NCBI RefSeq assembly: GCF_028858725.1
Contig: NC_084760.1
Coordinates: forward strand, 9,250,867 to 9,314,866
Source of the DNA: Colius striatus
Taxonomy: Eukaryota; Chordata; Aves; Coliiformes; Coliidae
Length of the DNA: 64,000 nt
Direction of reading: 5' to 3'
Below, piece after piece: positions 11,301 to 22,708 of the stretch. The notes beneath the pieces were generated by a model. It was given only the letters and a program-made list of their open reading frames with translations, searched no databases and was not told the origin of the DNA. Numbering within the stretch: the first letter of the stretch is position 1; each line of letters starts with the position of its first letter. Made by a program: the position numbers and the translations under genes.

Positions 11301-14300
11301 TGGTTTACAGCCCCTGAATGTTTACAGTAATACTTTTAATTTCTTGATCCCCTAGACCATGCACTGGGATCATAGGTGTGTGGTGGGGTCTCTGTTCAAT
11401 CTGTACAGGGAGATGAAAGAACAAACCTTGCTAATGCACCTGCATTCTCTCTGTCTGGCTAAGGGAATGAGCATAATGTTTCTGTTATAAAAGACTTCCC
11501 TGCTTGCATTAGAGATGGCAGTGAAGTAGCCTGAGGGATGTGCTTGTGTGTTGTGCTAACAACATATGTTAGATCTATGCCAACATCCTCCTCACTCGCT
11601 CTCCCAGGTGCCTTAACTACAGATGAGACACAATGGCTGGTGGTACCTGCTCCAAGGGGAGATGAGCCAGGTCCAAAATGGTAAATGCTTTAGGAACGGA
11701 GAACATGAGTTATGTATCACGCATTTGTTTGGTTTCAGTGCTAGCAGTAAATCCAGACCCCTGGTAGGACCTAATTACCTCCCATGTGAACACTAATTCA
11801 GAAGCTAAATGCTGTCAAAGTGAGATGAGGACTTATTTCCCAGAACACAGGCACAAACACATTTTTATTGGCCATAGAGAGTGGTACTGTGTGTGCCAAT
11901 ATAGCATGGATGTCTGACTCAGAACATAAAGTGCAGGTGCCAACAGCAAGGAGATGCTGCTAAGAAATACCAGCTCTCTGGGACTGCAAAGTATCAGCTG
12001 TCTGGGGAGACCAGATCTGGGAACAGAAAGAGCTGCTGATGACTGAAGACATGTTTTCCTTGCCATCTCATCAGCTTCCCTTGCGCTCTTTATCCTGCGG
12101 TCGGAGTGCAGCGCAGTGGCAGCAGGAGTGATAGAGCTGCCCCTTCTGAGACTGATCCAAAAACTCTGACCCCCTTTTCATCAAGGAAACTTGCAACCTC
12201 AGAGACTCTTCCTCCACATGGGAGAGGAGTGAGAGGACATCATTAGATAAATGCAGCTATTTCGCTCCTCCTCATGAGACGTTCCTGGCAGCAGAGAAGA
12301 CCTCATGGCTTGTCCTCATCCCTGGAGTCTGCTCTAGCAGGCAATCTTCGGAGAAAAGAAAACCAACATGACTATATTTTGCACAGTGCCTTGCCTTGCC
12401 TTGCACAGTGTATCCCTGGTCTGACTGGGCCTTTGGGCAGACCAGATCTACAGGTAATAAGAACAAACAATGACTGTCTCTGAGGATAATAGCGGGAAAT
12501 GAAATTGTCTTTGGATAAAAATAGTTCCTTTTGATTGTGTATTTTCTACTGGCTCTTGCCTTTAGGCAACATTTGACAACTTGAGGAGCAGGGTTTTTTT
12601 TTATCCCCTAGGCAATGCTTTATTGTTCTCTGCCTTAAAGTCAGTCAATATTTGTAATTATCTGTCCATCCCACAGGTAACTGCAGGACTTTTTGGAAAC
12701 AGAAAAAAAGCCCAGAAGAATGAAGATGGCAGCACACTTTCTGACAAGTTTGGAGAATTAAGATGACAAAAAGCAGGCTGGTGGGCTTAAACCTCCTGCA
12801 CCAATCCAAGAGACTTTTTTTGTTTTATCCATCCTTCTGGACCTTTATAGTTAACTCTGTACTTACTATGCAAAACTCATGTAGGTGCAAGTGTATGTCT
12901 TTCTGTGTGCATGCACTTGCCTATGACTGCACTTGCTTATTTGCATATGTGTATGAATACATGCAGCACGTGTAGGTGGTGAGAAGCTAAAGGAACATTT
13001 TCAAGGTTGACAAGACCAAAATTTGATCCTCCCTCAGCCGGCTGGGTTTTGATAAGTGAGTGCTGAGGCAGCAGGAGAAAGAATCCCCTTTTGAGCTGAA
13101 AGATGTGGTGAGACCGAGGCTGCAGGAGGATAAAAAAACACCCCAGCTCATCAGCTTGGTGCCAGAGTTAACTCAGCACACAGGATTTTCTGTTAGCATG
13201 GTTATCTGAAGACAAGCCTCGATAGTATAGACCTCCTCTCCTCCCTCATACCCAATGTGAGCCAGCAGAAACTCGCCTAGAGATGAGTCTCCCGAACTCT
13301 GGATGAAGGATCCTAACAACCAGTGTCCCTTGCCAGCTATCAGTGACAGAGCTGACACGGAGAGGCAAGAGAGGGCACAGCTGGCATGCAAAACCCTGCC
13401 ATCAGCATGCCTGCATCTGCTGAATCTGTTTGGAGCAGTTCACCCAGCTGGGATTTTAATACAACTACATCCCTTCTTTTGAAAAGCGGTATTTTTGCCC
13501 CCCTTAATAATAAAGATGTGAAAAAAAATGAACCAACACCAAATTAAATGTTTCTAGGGTAGCACACGTGTGTGAAATTTTAGGCCTGTTGACCTTGGCA
13601 GGGTCCCTGTAAGAAATGAACACAAAATTAGTGGCATCTGTTGTTCTGAAAGGCCATCATGAAGGCAAGGAAGGCAAAGGGAGAAGCAGCCTGCTGATGC
13701 GGGGCCCAGTGCTGGAGATCTTGCCTGTGATCCCGCAGCACTCTGCAGGTTTGGGGGCAGGGTGCCTGGTGGGTAGTGGAGAAATGGAGGGGTGGATGTG
13801 TGGCACAGTTAATCCTACGCTTCACAGCTCCTCAATTGCAGCTGCCATCAGTGGGAGTTTATGGCACCAGGCACCCTACAGCCAAACCTGTGAAGCTCTG
13901 AGGGAGCTCATAGGTGCTGACAGCTCTTGTCACCTCCAGGGAAGTGCTCAGATCCACACAGGACTGGGCCACACATACCCTTCCCACCTGACATCTCTCC
14001 TGTTGGCTTCTGACACCAGCTGCAAACTCTATCAGAACTTCTTTATTCCATGGATGGACAGACAGCTCTCAACTTGACCCAGCAGATTCCTTTCTTCCAC
14101 AGCCTTTATATTTTAGGGAAACACCTTAAACAGTATTTGTGTAATCATGCTTTTCTGCTGACCTATATTCCAAGCACAGGTTCAAACCCTCCCAGCAGCT
14201 GCTCCATGTTCAACTTGTTAAATCCTCCCTGAGGAAGGGGAGTTAGTTATCTGTGAGGACAACCAGGTGCTAGGAGCAGGGGAGAGAAACATAAGGTACA

Positions 14301-16023
14301 GACACATAAGGGACAGACCAGTTCTTGTAGGCTCTAGGGCTGAGCCCCAGGTTGGGTTTCTCTTCTGCTGTGACTCCTGCAAGCCAAAGGCACGAGCTTT
14401 GAACCTGGGTGCTGGTTTAAAAGCTGTGTGCTCTGCTAGAGAGAAAGATTTAGGGCTGGGGATGGTTTATGAATCCTGATGCTGGATTTTGAGGTGCCTG
14501 GTCCTTGGAGTAGAGTCCAGAGACAGAGAGGAGGTGCTGAGTTCCCTGCACGTCCAAATAAACGCCAGGAGAGATAGTGAGCTGAGTTTACAGCTCAGTG
14601 TAGGTTAGCCCATGTGAAATGCTGATGCTGGCTGGATGGCATAACGACACCACTTCACCCACCTCGCAGGGTGCAGATGTATGCACGCTGCAAGAAAGAG
14701 CTCATTTCCAATTGGTGCTCACAGAACTGAATGTATTTGGGGTTCTCTTCTTCTGACTTTCTCTCCTTTCATATAATATTTTAGTGATCAGGGCTTGGGA
14801 TGGCCGTGATCCCAAGGAAAAAACCTCTTCCTCTGATTTCCACCCCCTCCTCTTAAAACTGGTCAAGAGGCTTTTTTTTAGGCGAGATTCAAGAGCAAGG
14901 TAGTCCCCAGGTGAATTGGAAAATGTGCATTTGAACTTGTGCAGGTAGGAGAGGAAAGTGAACCTGTATTTACCATAGCTAGGATGAGTGTCTTCACCAC
15001 ACTGCTAGGAGGTAAAGAATTCATCCCTGTTTTCTCTGTCCCCACTTTATGCTAAGAATCCGTTTTCCAGTCTGAACCACCCAGAAATACATAGTTTGTG
15101 GAGATTGCTGGGCTTAAGCATAGAATAAAGGCTGAGTTCCTAAGCTGTCATAAGGTACTAGACAATCTAGCTGTTCAGAAATGTAGTTAAAGATTTGAGG
15201 CATCTGCAGGAGCAAGCACAGGTTTGTAGGCTCTATACTTGGCCACCAGAAGTTGCCCATATCCTTTTCCAGACTTGGGCATTGCCCTATTCATAGGACA
15301 GTAATAGGCTTCCACCAACAACTAGTTTTATTAAGCCTCATGAAGTTACTGAATTGATTTTTGCCTCCAAATCTGCTAATGAATGTTGATGTTGTAAGCT
15401 GGTAAGACCACAGCATATGGTCCTTCCAAGAGCAAAGCTTTTCAGTCCGATAACTCATCTGGAAGTCTATATAAGAGGGAAATCCCATATTTGTCCAATA
15501 AGAGACAGGCAAGAGAGAGTTTGTTTTGTTTGTTCCTCTGATGAAAAAGGATGTTTAATTACAGACCTCAGAAAGAACTCAGGCAGCACTGTAGCTGCAA
15601 ATAAGACAAAGATCAATCTTTCAGAGATGCGGTAACAACAAGCAGACCAGTAGGGAGCCATTAGCAGAATGAACCCATTATACTTGCCTAAATATTTCTA
15701 AAAGAACTGAGTGGAAGTAGACCAACAGGCACCAAAAAATCCTGTGCAATGACTTTGTTGAGCTGATGGAAGTTATTGAGTTCCCAAATCCATCTTTTCG
15801 TAAACTGGGGAGGAAATAGGGCGCTGCAAACACCTCTGTTAATTGACCATTATTGCAAAGGTGAAATAGAATCATTCATCCCTCAATTTAAGGAGTCCAG
15901 GGAAAATCCATCCTGGTTTATCTCTGTTGAAGAGATAATGCATAGGATACATTTTCATCTTTAATGAGAGTTTGGACCAGACAATCAATCTCTATCTTTA
16001 TTGATGAAGATGTGGATAACTGG
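8376..16023. other. Intergenic DNA, no gene recognised
   Basis: No gene or young repeat is recognised over about 7.6 kb. A degenerate 74-bp tandem duplication is listed separately at 10,062-10,209. The stretch at about 10,820-11,340 looks like a conserved non-coding element. A 153-codon open frame at 13,616-14,077 has no recognisable domain and is probably chance. Confidence 0.55.
10062..10209. repeat. Degenerate 74-bp tandem duplication
   Basis: Two adjacent copies start with 'ttttcaatgcatgca' or 'ttttcaatgcatgcaa' at 10,062 and 10,136. Each continues with a 'tagt.ctaaaa' block, a run of A residues after 'ggc(t)aaaaaaa', and a similar end. The copies have diverged by substitutions and small indels, so the duplication is old. 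Confidence 0.7.
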
Positions 16024-16069
16024 TATTGGACTAGATGATCTCTAAAGGTCCCTTCCAATCCCTACAATA
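16024..16069 (+). mobile_element. CR1 LINE 3'-end relic
   Basis: A 46-bp match to the CR1 3' UTR block 'ggactagatgatctctaaag', 'gtcccttccaatcccta'. The octamer tail is not preserved. This block is a hallmark of avian CR1, so the identification holds despite the short length. Confidence 0.75.
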
Positions 16070-16718
16070 TTGCCAGCTTACTGGTGTAAGTCACCAGTGT
16101 TGGATGAAAGTTACCGTGGAAGCAAAAAGTGATGGTGTGTTTCTCCGTGGTCGAAGGCTTACAGGAAAATCCTTTGCTGGCTTGCTGGCCACAAATAGCT
16201 CTCATACAGGGAACATCAAAGTTCTGCTGAACTTCAGGAGTCCAAGTATTTAGTGTTACACTTCAGATTTTGTAGGAGGAAATGCAAAAAAGGAGAGTAA
16301 CATTGGCTTTTTTTGAAAGAGACAAAGATCATTTAAATCCTGTCTGGGAAAGAGATTAAGTACTTGTTGGGAAGCCAGAACTGCAAAAGAACATTGATAA
16401 TTACCCCTTTTTTTGTCCTTTTTTTCTTTCTTTCTTTTTTCTTTTCTGTGAAACACATTCACTCCTTAATCCAGGTGTTTCCCTTCCCAGATACTTTTAT
16501 CTCAGGAGTTACTGAACGTTGTGACACTTTGAAGGAAGGTGTCTGCTCGGCTCCTGCCCTTTCCCACTTTTTTATAGAGGTGATACAGGGCTCCAGAAGC
16601 TGCTACTCTTGAAGCAGTCCCCAAGTTCAAGCATTGCAGAGACCACAAGGTACTGGTGCCAAGCACTGAAGGCCTCTGCTGAGATGCTGTGAGCATTCAG
16701 GGCACAGCAGAGGATTGT

Positions 16719-17055
16719 TCATAGAATCGTTATGGTTGGAAAAGACCTTGAAGATCATCAAGTCCAAACACTTAATTCACACTGCCAGGCCCATCACTAA
16801 ACTAAGCCATGTCCCTCAGCACCTCATCTATGTGTCTTTTCAATATCTCCAGGGATGGTGACTCCAGCACCTCCCTGGGCAGCCCCTTCCAATGCTTAAC
16901 AACCCTCTCTCAGTGAAAAAGTTCTTCCTGATGTCCAATCTAAACCTCCCCTGGTGCAACTTGAGCCCTTTTCCTCGTATCCTATCATTCATTACTGGAG
17001 AGATCAACCACCACCTCACTACAACTCCTCTTCAGGTAGTTGTAGAGAGTGATAC
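16719..17055 (-). mobile_element. CR1 LINE fragment, 5'-truncated
   Basis: Reverse-oriented CR1 of about 340 bp. The tail end is at the left ('tcatagaatcgttatggttg'), followed by 'agatcatcaagtccaa', 'cctccctgggcagccccttc', 'ttcttcctgatgtccaatct' and 'caactcctcttcaggtagtt'. The order and spacing are those of the CR1 3' region read on the minus strand. It seems to belong to the same broad subfamily as the copy at 5785-6290. It is inactive. Confidence 0.9.
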
Positions 17056-17355
17056 GGCCACAGCAGAGCTTGGAGGAGATGCCACATTTCCCCTCAGGTG
17101 TGCTAAAGCATTGCCAAGCACATTAATGCACTCCAGAGCAGCTGAGGACCCAGAGGACATGACCATAATCCATAACCATATTGGTTCCTTTCCTCCCACA
17201 CCACCCCTTTGCTTCCCACACACCCCTGACTGTGATCTGAGTTCATGCAAAGTGCTCAGGTGCTTTTTGCATACTCAAATCCCCCTGTCAGGCAGACAGA
17301 CTTGTCTGTAATTTCCTAAGCTCCATCATGGATGGTTATAATTGTCAGTTCTGGC

Positions 17356-17410
17356 ATGACTAGATGATCTCTAAAGGTCCCTTCTAACCCCTACCACTCT
17401 ATGACTCTAC
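17356..17410 (+). mobile_element. CR1 LINE 3'-end relic
   Basis: About 55 bp matching the CR1 3' end: 'gactagatgatctctaaagg', 'tcccttctaacccctac' and a decayed octamer tail 'ctctatgactcta'. Confidence 0.8.
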
Positions 17411-18509
17411 CATTTGCTAAGAACCCCTCTGAGAGAGGGGTGCCAATAGACTTTTGCCAGGGCTGATGTTCTGTATCAAATATCCCATGGGAGCAGCTTG
17501 GCAATGTAAAAAACCCACCAGTCTGCAGTATGTCAGATTTCTCAGAGAAGCCTCCAACTGACTGGTACACAGGAGCTTTTGTGTGCCCCAACAAGTCAAA
17601 TACATGTAATTATAAAATAGCTGCAAGGGTGAATAATGCATCACACATCATCATTTGAACATATGGACTCACAGATTCTATGTAATGAGCAATACTCTGT
17701 GTGTTGCTGGGATCTCATACAGCCTGGGGAGTAGCTTATATATTCATATAGTGTGATGTGGCAGTCCCTCAGCTTATATGTCCCTACAACAACAGAGGAG
17801 CTGCCACAGCCCTGCAGGGATGCTGCTGGATGTGAGGCTGGTCAGAAATGGACATCTGAATGAAACCACCAATTTCAGGTCTGTGCACATTGAGTCCCTG
17901 AGTCCATTGTAGAAATGGCAGCGCTAAACCCCAGCTCCAGAGGGTGCCTAACCAAAAACTCACATAGTGTTGTGCCTCCTGTAGCAAAACAGGCCCAGGG
18001 TACGGGCAGGAGATACATGCTCTTCTCAGCACCATCAAATGGTTAGTATGGGCCTTGGAATCAAATAGTGCTCTTCCAGACAGCAGCAAGGGTCAGGGAC
18101 TGCCATAGGCCAGACTGCTCTCGTGGCTGGGTACTGAGAGGGGAAAGGATTTCATTACTGTGCTTTATGCATTTGGCATTCAACACACGGAGGCTCAAAG
18201 CTGGGAGGCAGCTCAGCTCTGCCCTGGAGCTCCTCCATCCCTACCCGTGCCTCCCTGCTGAGCCCCACAGCCCCAAGCCAGGCTGCTCCACTGAACAACT
18301 GAAGGTATCGCCTCACCTTGATAACATCCCTGGGACTGGGGTTTTCTAGCCTCAAACACACATCTCACCAGCTAAATCTGGCCCAACCCCAGATCTGCAG
18401 CCACATCTTGGTACAGAAAAGCAGGGTCAGTGAGCAACAATGTCCCTATCTGCTGTTTTTTCTCTGTGTGTTGCCCATGCTGAGGACAAGACATACACCT
18501 CTGCAACAC
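17411..18509. other. Intergenic DNA, no gene recognised
   Basis: Nothing recognisable apart from short chance open frames. No repeat signature is seen until the LTR-like element that begins at 18,510. Confidence 0.55.
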
Positions 18510-18876
18510 TGTAGTGGTTTTGCCTGGGCTGGGTTTTTTGGTAGCAAGGGGACTACAGGGGTGGCTTCTTTAAACAAAGAGTTGCCAGAAGCTTCCCCTG
18601 TAGCTCATAGGGTTAGAGCCAGTCAGTTCTAAACTGGACCCTGCACCTGACCCACGCCTGGTCAATTAGTGATGGAGGCAATGCCTCTGTGAATAACCTA
18701 TGTGAGAAGGAGAAGTTGTGGCACAGTTGCAAAACTGCAGCAGCAACAAGGAGTGAGAATGTGAGAACATCTCCACAGACACCAAGGTCAATGGAGAAGG
18801 AGGGGGAGGAGGGTGCTTAGGCACTGAAAGAAAGTGTGATTTTATGACTTGGTGGACACTAGGCTAAACCACCACA
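18510..18876 (+). mobile_element. Probable solo LTR of an avian endogenous retrovirus
   Basis: A segment of 367 bp starts TGTAGTGGTTT and ends AAACCACCACA, so its ends are near-perfect inverted repeats (10 of 11 positions) with the TG...CA termini typical of LTRs. Internal blocks such as 'ggttttttggtagcaagggg', 'ctacaggggtggcttc' and 'agaagcttcccctgtagctc' resemble an LTR repeat I recall from bird genomes, but I cannot name the family. No retroviral coding sequence flanks it, which suggests a solo LTR left by recombination. A clear target-site duplication is not visible. Plus orientation is inferred from resemblance only. Confidence 0.55.
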
Positions 18877-19907
18877 AATACATATGGACAGAGTGGCAGC
18901 TGTGACAGCTGTGACCCAATCATCCAGATCTCCCACGGAGCATAAGGAAGCAGCCCTGGTTCCTACCCTAGAGATTCAGGACTGGGAAGGCTGAGGTCTG
19001 ATGCTGTAGCACCTAGGAGCAGGTGAGTACTTCAGCAGATCCAGAATTTGCTGCTGCAAATGATAACCTCAAATTTCCATTCAGTTCCTCAATATTCCAT
19101 TGGGGAATTCCAACATCTTTCATTCATCATCACCACAGAAAGCCCCCAGGTTTAAATTCCACATAATGCAGATTTTTTTGGTGAGGAAATATAATTGCTA
19201 TCAGCTGAAAGACTTTTGCTTCTGTTTTGATTTGGAGAGCTTTTTCAATTTTGTAATTTAATTTTTAGATATCAATAGAGCACGACAATTATTTTAATTA
19301 TAAACAATATCAGATATGGTAATGCAATAATTCATTAGTATTCTAATTGTTAAGTGTTACTGTAACTGGGATTTGCTTTGGTAATTGGTATTTTAATTGG
19401 CAATTGCTGTTCCAAATGGCCATTGGGGTAATTCTTGCTACTGACTGGTAATTACAATGGAAATTGTTAATTGGTATTCTAATTGGTTTGGTAATTCATA
19501 TTTGGTTTTCTCATTGGTAACAGAACAACGTGGTCATTTGTAATAGATAATTGGTTTGGTAATTGATTCAGCAATCGGCACTGTGATGGGTACAAAACAA
19601 GTGATCAAAAAATCTCACTTATTAATAATGAAAAATATGTAACATTTTCAAATGAAAGCTAGCTTAGGAAACTGACAATCAAATGGTTCCAAGCTAAAAG
19701 ACTCTTACTAAAATGTCTAATCTTAAGAACTTATTTTTTAAAATGGAAATTTGTGGACATCCTCTCAAGATCCTTTCAATCTTTTAATTTCAGCAAACAG
19801 TTATTTTCCACTAAATAAGTATTCTCCTGGAGAATTTTTGTGTGGTTTAACTATACCATCCAGCAGCATTATGACCTAAACCTGCTACAGAGCTGGCCTG
19901 TCACCTG
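18877..19907. other. AT-rich intergenic DNA with TAATTG-rich patch
   Basis: No gene is seen. The segment 19,344-19,565 carries seven TAATTG hexamers in about 220 bp, several extended to TAATTGGT, within generally AT-rich sequence. It may be a decayed simple repeat or a cluster of homeodomain-type binding cores. Confidence 0.6.
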
Positions 19908-20345
19908 AATCATAGAACCATAGAATGGTAGGGGTTGGAACAGACATTTAGAGATCATCTAGTCCAACCCCTCTGCAGAAGTAGGTCCACCTAGATCAGG
20001 TCATACAGCAATGTGTCCAGGTGGGTTTTGAAGGCCTCCAAGGAAGGAGCCTCCACACCCTCCCTGGGCAGCCTGTGCCAGGGCTCCCTCACCCAGACAG
20101 TAAAGTAGTTTTTTCTTATGTTTAAATGGAACTTTTTGTGTTCCACCTTCATCCCATCACCCCTTGTCCTGTCACTGCGTACAAAACAAAAAGTGCTGCC
20201 CCAACCTCCTGATACCCACCATTTAGATATTTGTAAATATTAATGAGTTTCCCCCTCAGTCTCCTCTTCTCCAGACTAAACAGCCCCAGTTCCTGCAGCC
20301 TTTTCTCATGAGGACATGTTCCAGTCCCCTGATCATCTTGCTGGT
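19908..20345 (-). mobile_element. CR1 LINE fragment, left arm of inverted pair
   Basis: Reverse-oriented CR1 with its octamer-type tail at the left ('tgaatcatagaaccatagaa'), then the 'ggttggaacagacattta' block, the 3' UTR, and the 3' end of ORF2 running to about 20,345, where it is 5'-truncated. Read on the minus strand, the ORF2 remnant keeps a Lys codon (AAA) at the position where the neighbouring copy has a TAA stop. The end abuts the next CR1 copy, which lies in the opposite direction. Confidence 0.9.
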
Positions 20346-20975
20346 CCTTGTGGCCAAGAAGGCCAATGGCATCCTGGGATGCATCAAGAAGAGTGTGGGC
20401 AGCATGTCAAGGAAGGCTCTGCTCCCCCTCTCCTCTGCCCTGCTGAGGCCTCATCTGGAGTCCTGTGTCCAGTTCTGGGCTCCTCAGCTCAAGAGGGACA
20501 GGGAAGTGCTGGAGAGAGTCCAGTGCAGGGCCACCAAGATAATCAGGGGACTGGAACATCTTTCATATGAGGAAAGGCTGCGGGAACTGGGGCTGTTTAG
20601 TCTGGAGAAGAGGAGCCTGAGAGGGGATCTCATTAATATTTATAGGTATATAAATGGTGGGTGTCAGGAGGATGGGACATCACTTTTTTTTATGGTGTCT
20701 AGCAACAAGACAAGGGGTAATGAGACGAAGCTGGAACACTAAAAGTTCCATTTAAACATAAGAAAAAACTATGTCACTGTTGAGGTGAGGGAGCCCTGGC
20801 CCAGGCTGCCCAGGGAGGGTGTGGAGGCTCCTTCCTTGGAAGTCTTTAAGACCCGCCTGGACGTTTCCTATGTGACCTGTTCTAGGTTGACCTGCTTCTA
20901 CAGGGTTGTTGGACTAGATGATCTCTAAAGGTCCCTTCCAACCCCTCTCATTTTATGATTCTATGAATCTATGAA
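20346..20975 (+). mobile_element. CR1 LINE fragment, right arm of inverted pair
   Basis: The longest CR1 copy in the window, about 630 bp. It starts within the ORF2 3' region ('gtggccaagaaggccaatgg'), passes the ORF2 end, and finishes with 'ggactagatgatctctaaag', 'gtcccttccaacccctct' and an octamer tail 'tatgattctatgaatctatg'. Bases from about 20,525 onward are the inverted counterpart of the copy at 19,908-20,345, so the two form an imperfect long inverted repeat with a spacer of about 180 bp. Confidence 0.92.
20350..20742 (+). pseudogene. CR1 ORF2 (reverse transcriptase) C-terminal remnant
   Basis: In this frame the translation contains [44 protein letters not shown] and [11 protein letters not shown]. 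These are hallmarks of the C-terminal end of CR1 ORF2, downstream of the reverse transcriptase core, so no catalytic motif is included. The frame ends at a premature TAA (20,740-20,742). Sequence after it still reads as CR1 (FHLNIRKNY and following) in the same frame, and a 1-nt deletion relative to the left-arm copy follows later. It is a dead, 5'-truncated copy. An ATG at 20,308 lies in the neighbouring inverted copy and is not a real start. Confidence 0.88.
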
Positions 20976-22627
20976 TGACTCTGTGAAGTCAGATATGGTA
21001 AATGAAGCTGGGTCGTCAAACAGGTTGTTCTTCATTTCCTATATACACGTGATAATTGTTTCCAACACTGAGGGTCCTTTGACATTCTGCAACACAGGGA
21101 ATTCATACTGGTTAGGAAACCATGGGACTTGAAAAAAAAAATACTTTGGAGTGGTGATATGACATCCACATAAAGACAGCAAGACTAAGATATGAAGGGA
21201 AGAGTAGCTAAAATTGCTCACTACATCCTTTGATGCAAAAAATACTTGGTTGCTTATATAATTGGATGGTATGAATTTTTCACAGAGAAATATCCAGAAC
21301 TGCCAGCACTATTTCTGTCCTATTATGGCCTTTGGAAAACCATTGATTTCCTTTCAGATTCATCAAGTTAAGCATCCAATGTACATTCTTCCTAGCCAAA
21401 ATGGTTTGCCTGAAGATGTTTGAATATCTGGCTCATTAGACTGTGTGCTTCCATGATCAGCATAGGAATCCAAGATAGAAAAGACCCCTTCGGTCATCCA
21501 GCCCAACCCTTGGCACTGTAGAATTGTTCCCTCTCCCTCCTATACATTTTTGACTGTTTTTATTCAGCCCACTTATAAATGCCTCAGATAATGGATTCTC
21601 CTCTGGAAAACCACTCCCCACCACTGACCACTGTTATTAGGAACTGGAACTGGGATTACATCCAGTTACAAGAAGAGAGATTTCAATGTGATACATACAA
21701 AAGGAGAATGGATGAAGCAGCCAAAGTAAAGCTATGAACTGAATACAAAGAGCCTGTGTTTCAAAGACCCTCTGCTTAACAAAAGAGTGTAATTTTTGAG
21801 ACTGCATCTATTTCAGAAAATCAGAAGGTAACCTGGACCTTTGACTACAAAACAGATACTCCTCACAGTTGAGTGGGGTTTTTTTCCATCAGCCAAACCT
21901 CCTTCGTCAGGTAGCAGGAGTTTTGATGAGAGTTCAGTTGCTGAGACAGGCATTTTGAGGGCCTGATCTTCAAACTGTAAACTTCTGCTTGTAATTTCAC
22001 CTACCTGAATTACAAGAGAGATTTCCTTCTGTTTTCCCTACTTCAAATAATAGTAAAGATAGGGAATTATTTTTAAGAGGCTCCTTATAAACTCAAAAAT
22101 GAGGGTGCATTTCTAATATCATTTTTGAGACCACTTTTATCCTTCTTAAATAATCTCCAAGCAAGGGTTTCAGCAAAACAATTCAAAATGCTTGTCTCCA
22201 CTACCCAGTAATTCAAGGCTGATTCGTAAATCCTCACATAATGCTCATGGATTATTTAGTGTGCAATTAGATTTTTCAAATGCTTCTCCTTTCTCATATT
22301 CTTTCCCCAAGTCTTGTTCCATTTAACCAATCAAAACTCCATCTATACCTGATTTGAAAATTAGTTAAAGCAAATAAAGCCTGACTGACATTTGCAAGTC
22401 ATTTGCAAACATCCCTATAGCCTGCAATCACTTCTCTTTCCTCTTCCAAAACCACATTGACTTGTGTCTCCGTGTGACTGTTTGTGTAGTTGGTATATAC
22501 CTTGAAATACATCAAGAAAACATGATATATTGCTGCTGGTCAGTATGTGTGCCACATGCTAGTTGTTATTTACATGTAAGAATTTGGCTACATCTACATT
22601 GGAGCCCACAGCAGAGACTCCTTCAAA
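20976..22627. other. Intergenic DNA, possible old repeat at 21,465-21,650
   Basis: No gene is seen. The segment at about 21,465-21,650 ('gaaaagaccccttcggtcat', 'ccagcccaaccc' ... 'ggattctcctctggaaaacc') has the texture of a strongly decayed minus-strand CR1 of an older subfamily, but I cannot assign it firmly. Confidence 0.45.
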
Positions 22628-22708
22628 AGACCTGCTTCTGCAGGAAGGTTGGACTAGATGATCTCTAAAGGTCCCTTCCAACCCCTGCCATTCTATGATT
22701 CTATGATT
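22628..22708 (+). mobile_element. CR1 LINE 3'-end fragment
   Basis: About 80 bp of well-preserved CR1 3' end: 'gacctgcttctgcaggaagg', 'ttggactagatgatctctaa', 'aggtcccttccaacccctgc' and the tail 'attctatgattctatgatt'. The good match to the ends of the other copies suggests a fairly young insertion. Confidence 0.9.

Noticed and set aside
12389..12405. Three 'ccttg' units between two 'gcacagtg' strings.
   Set aside because: Too short to be a meaningful repeat or hairpin.
13616..14077. A 153-codon plus-strand open frame.
   Set aside because: No domain, signal or family resemblance. Length is within chance for 64 kb in six frames.
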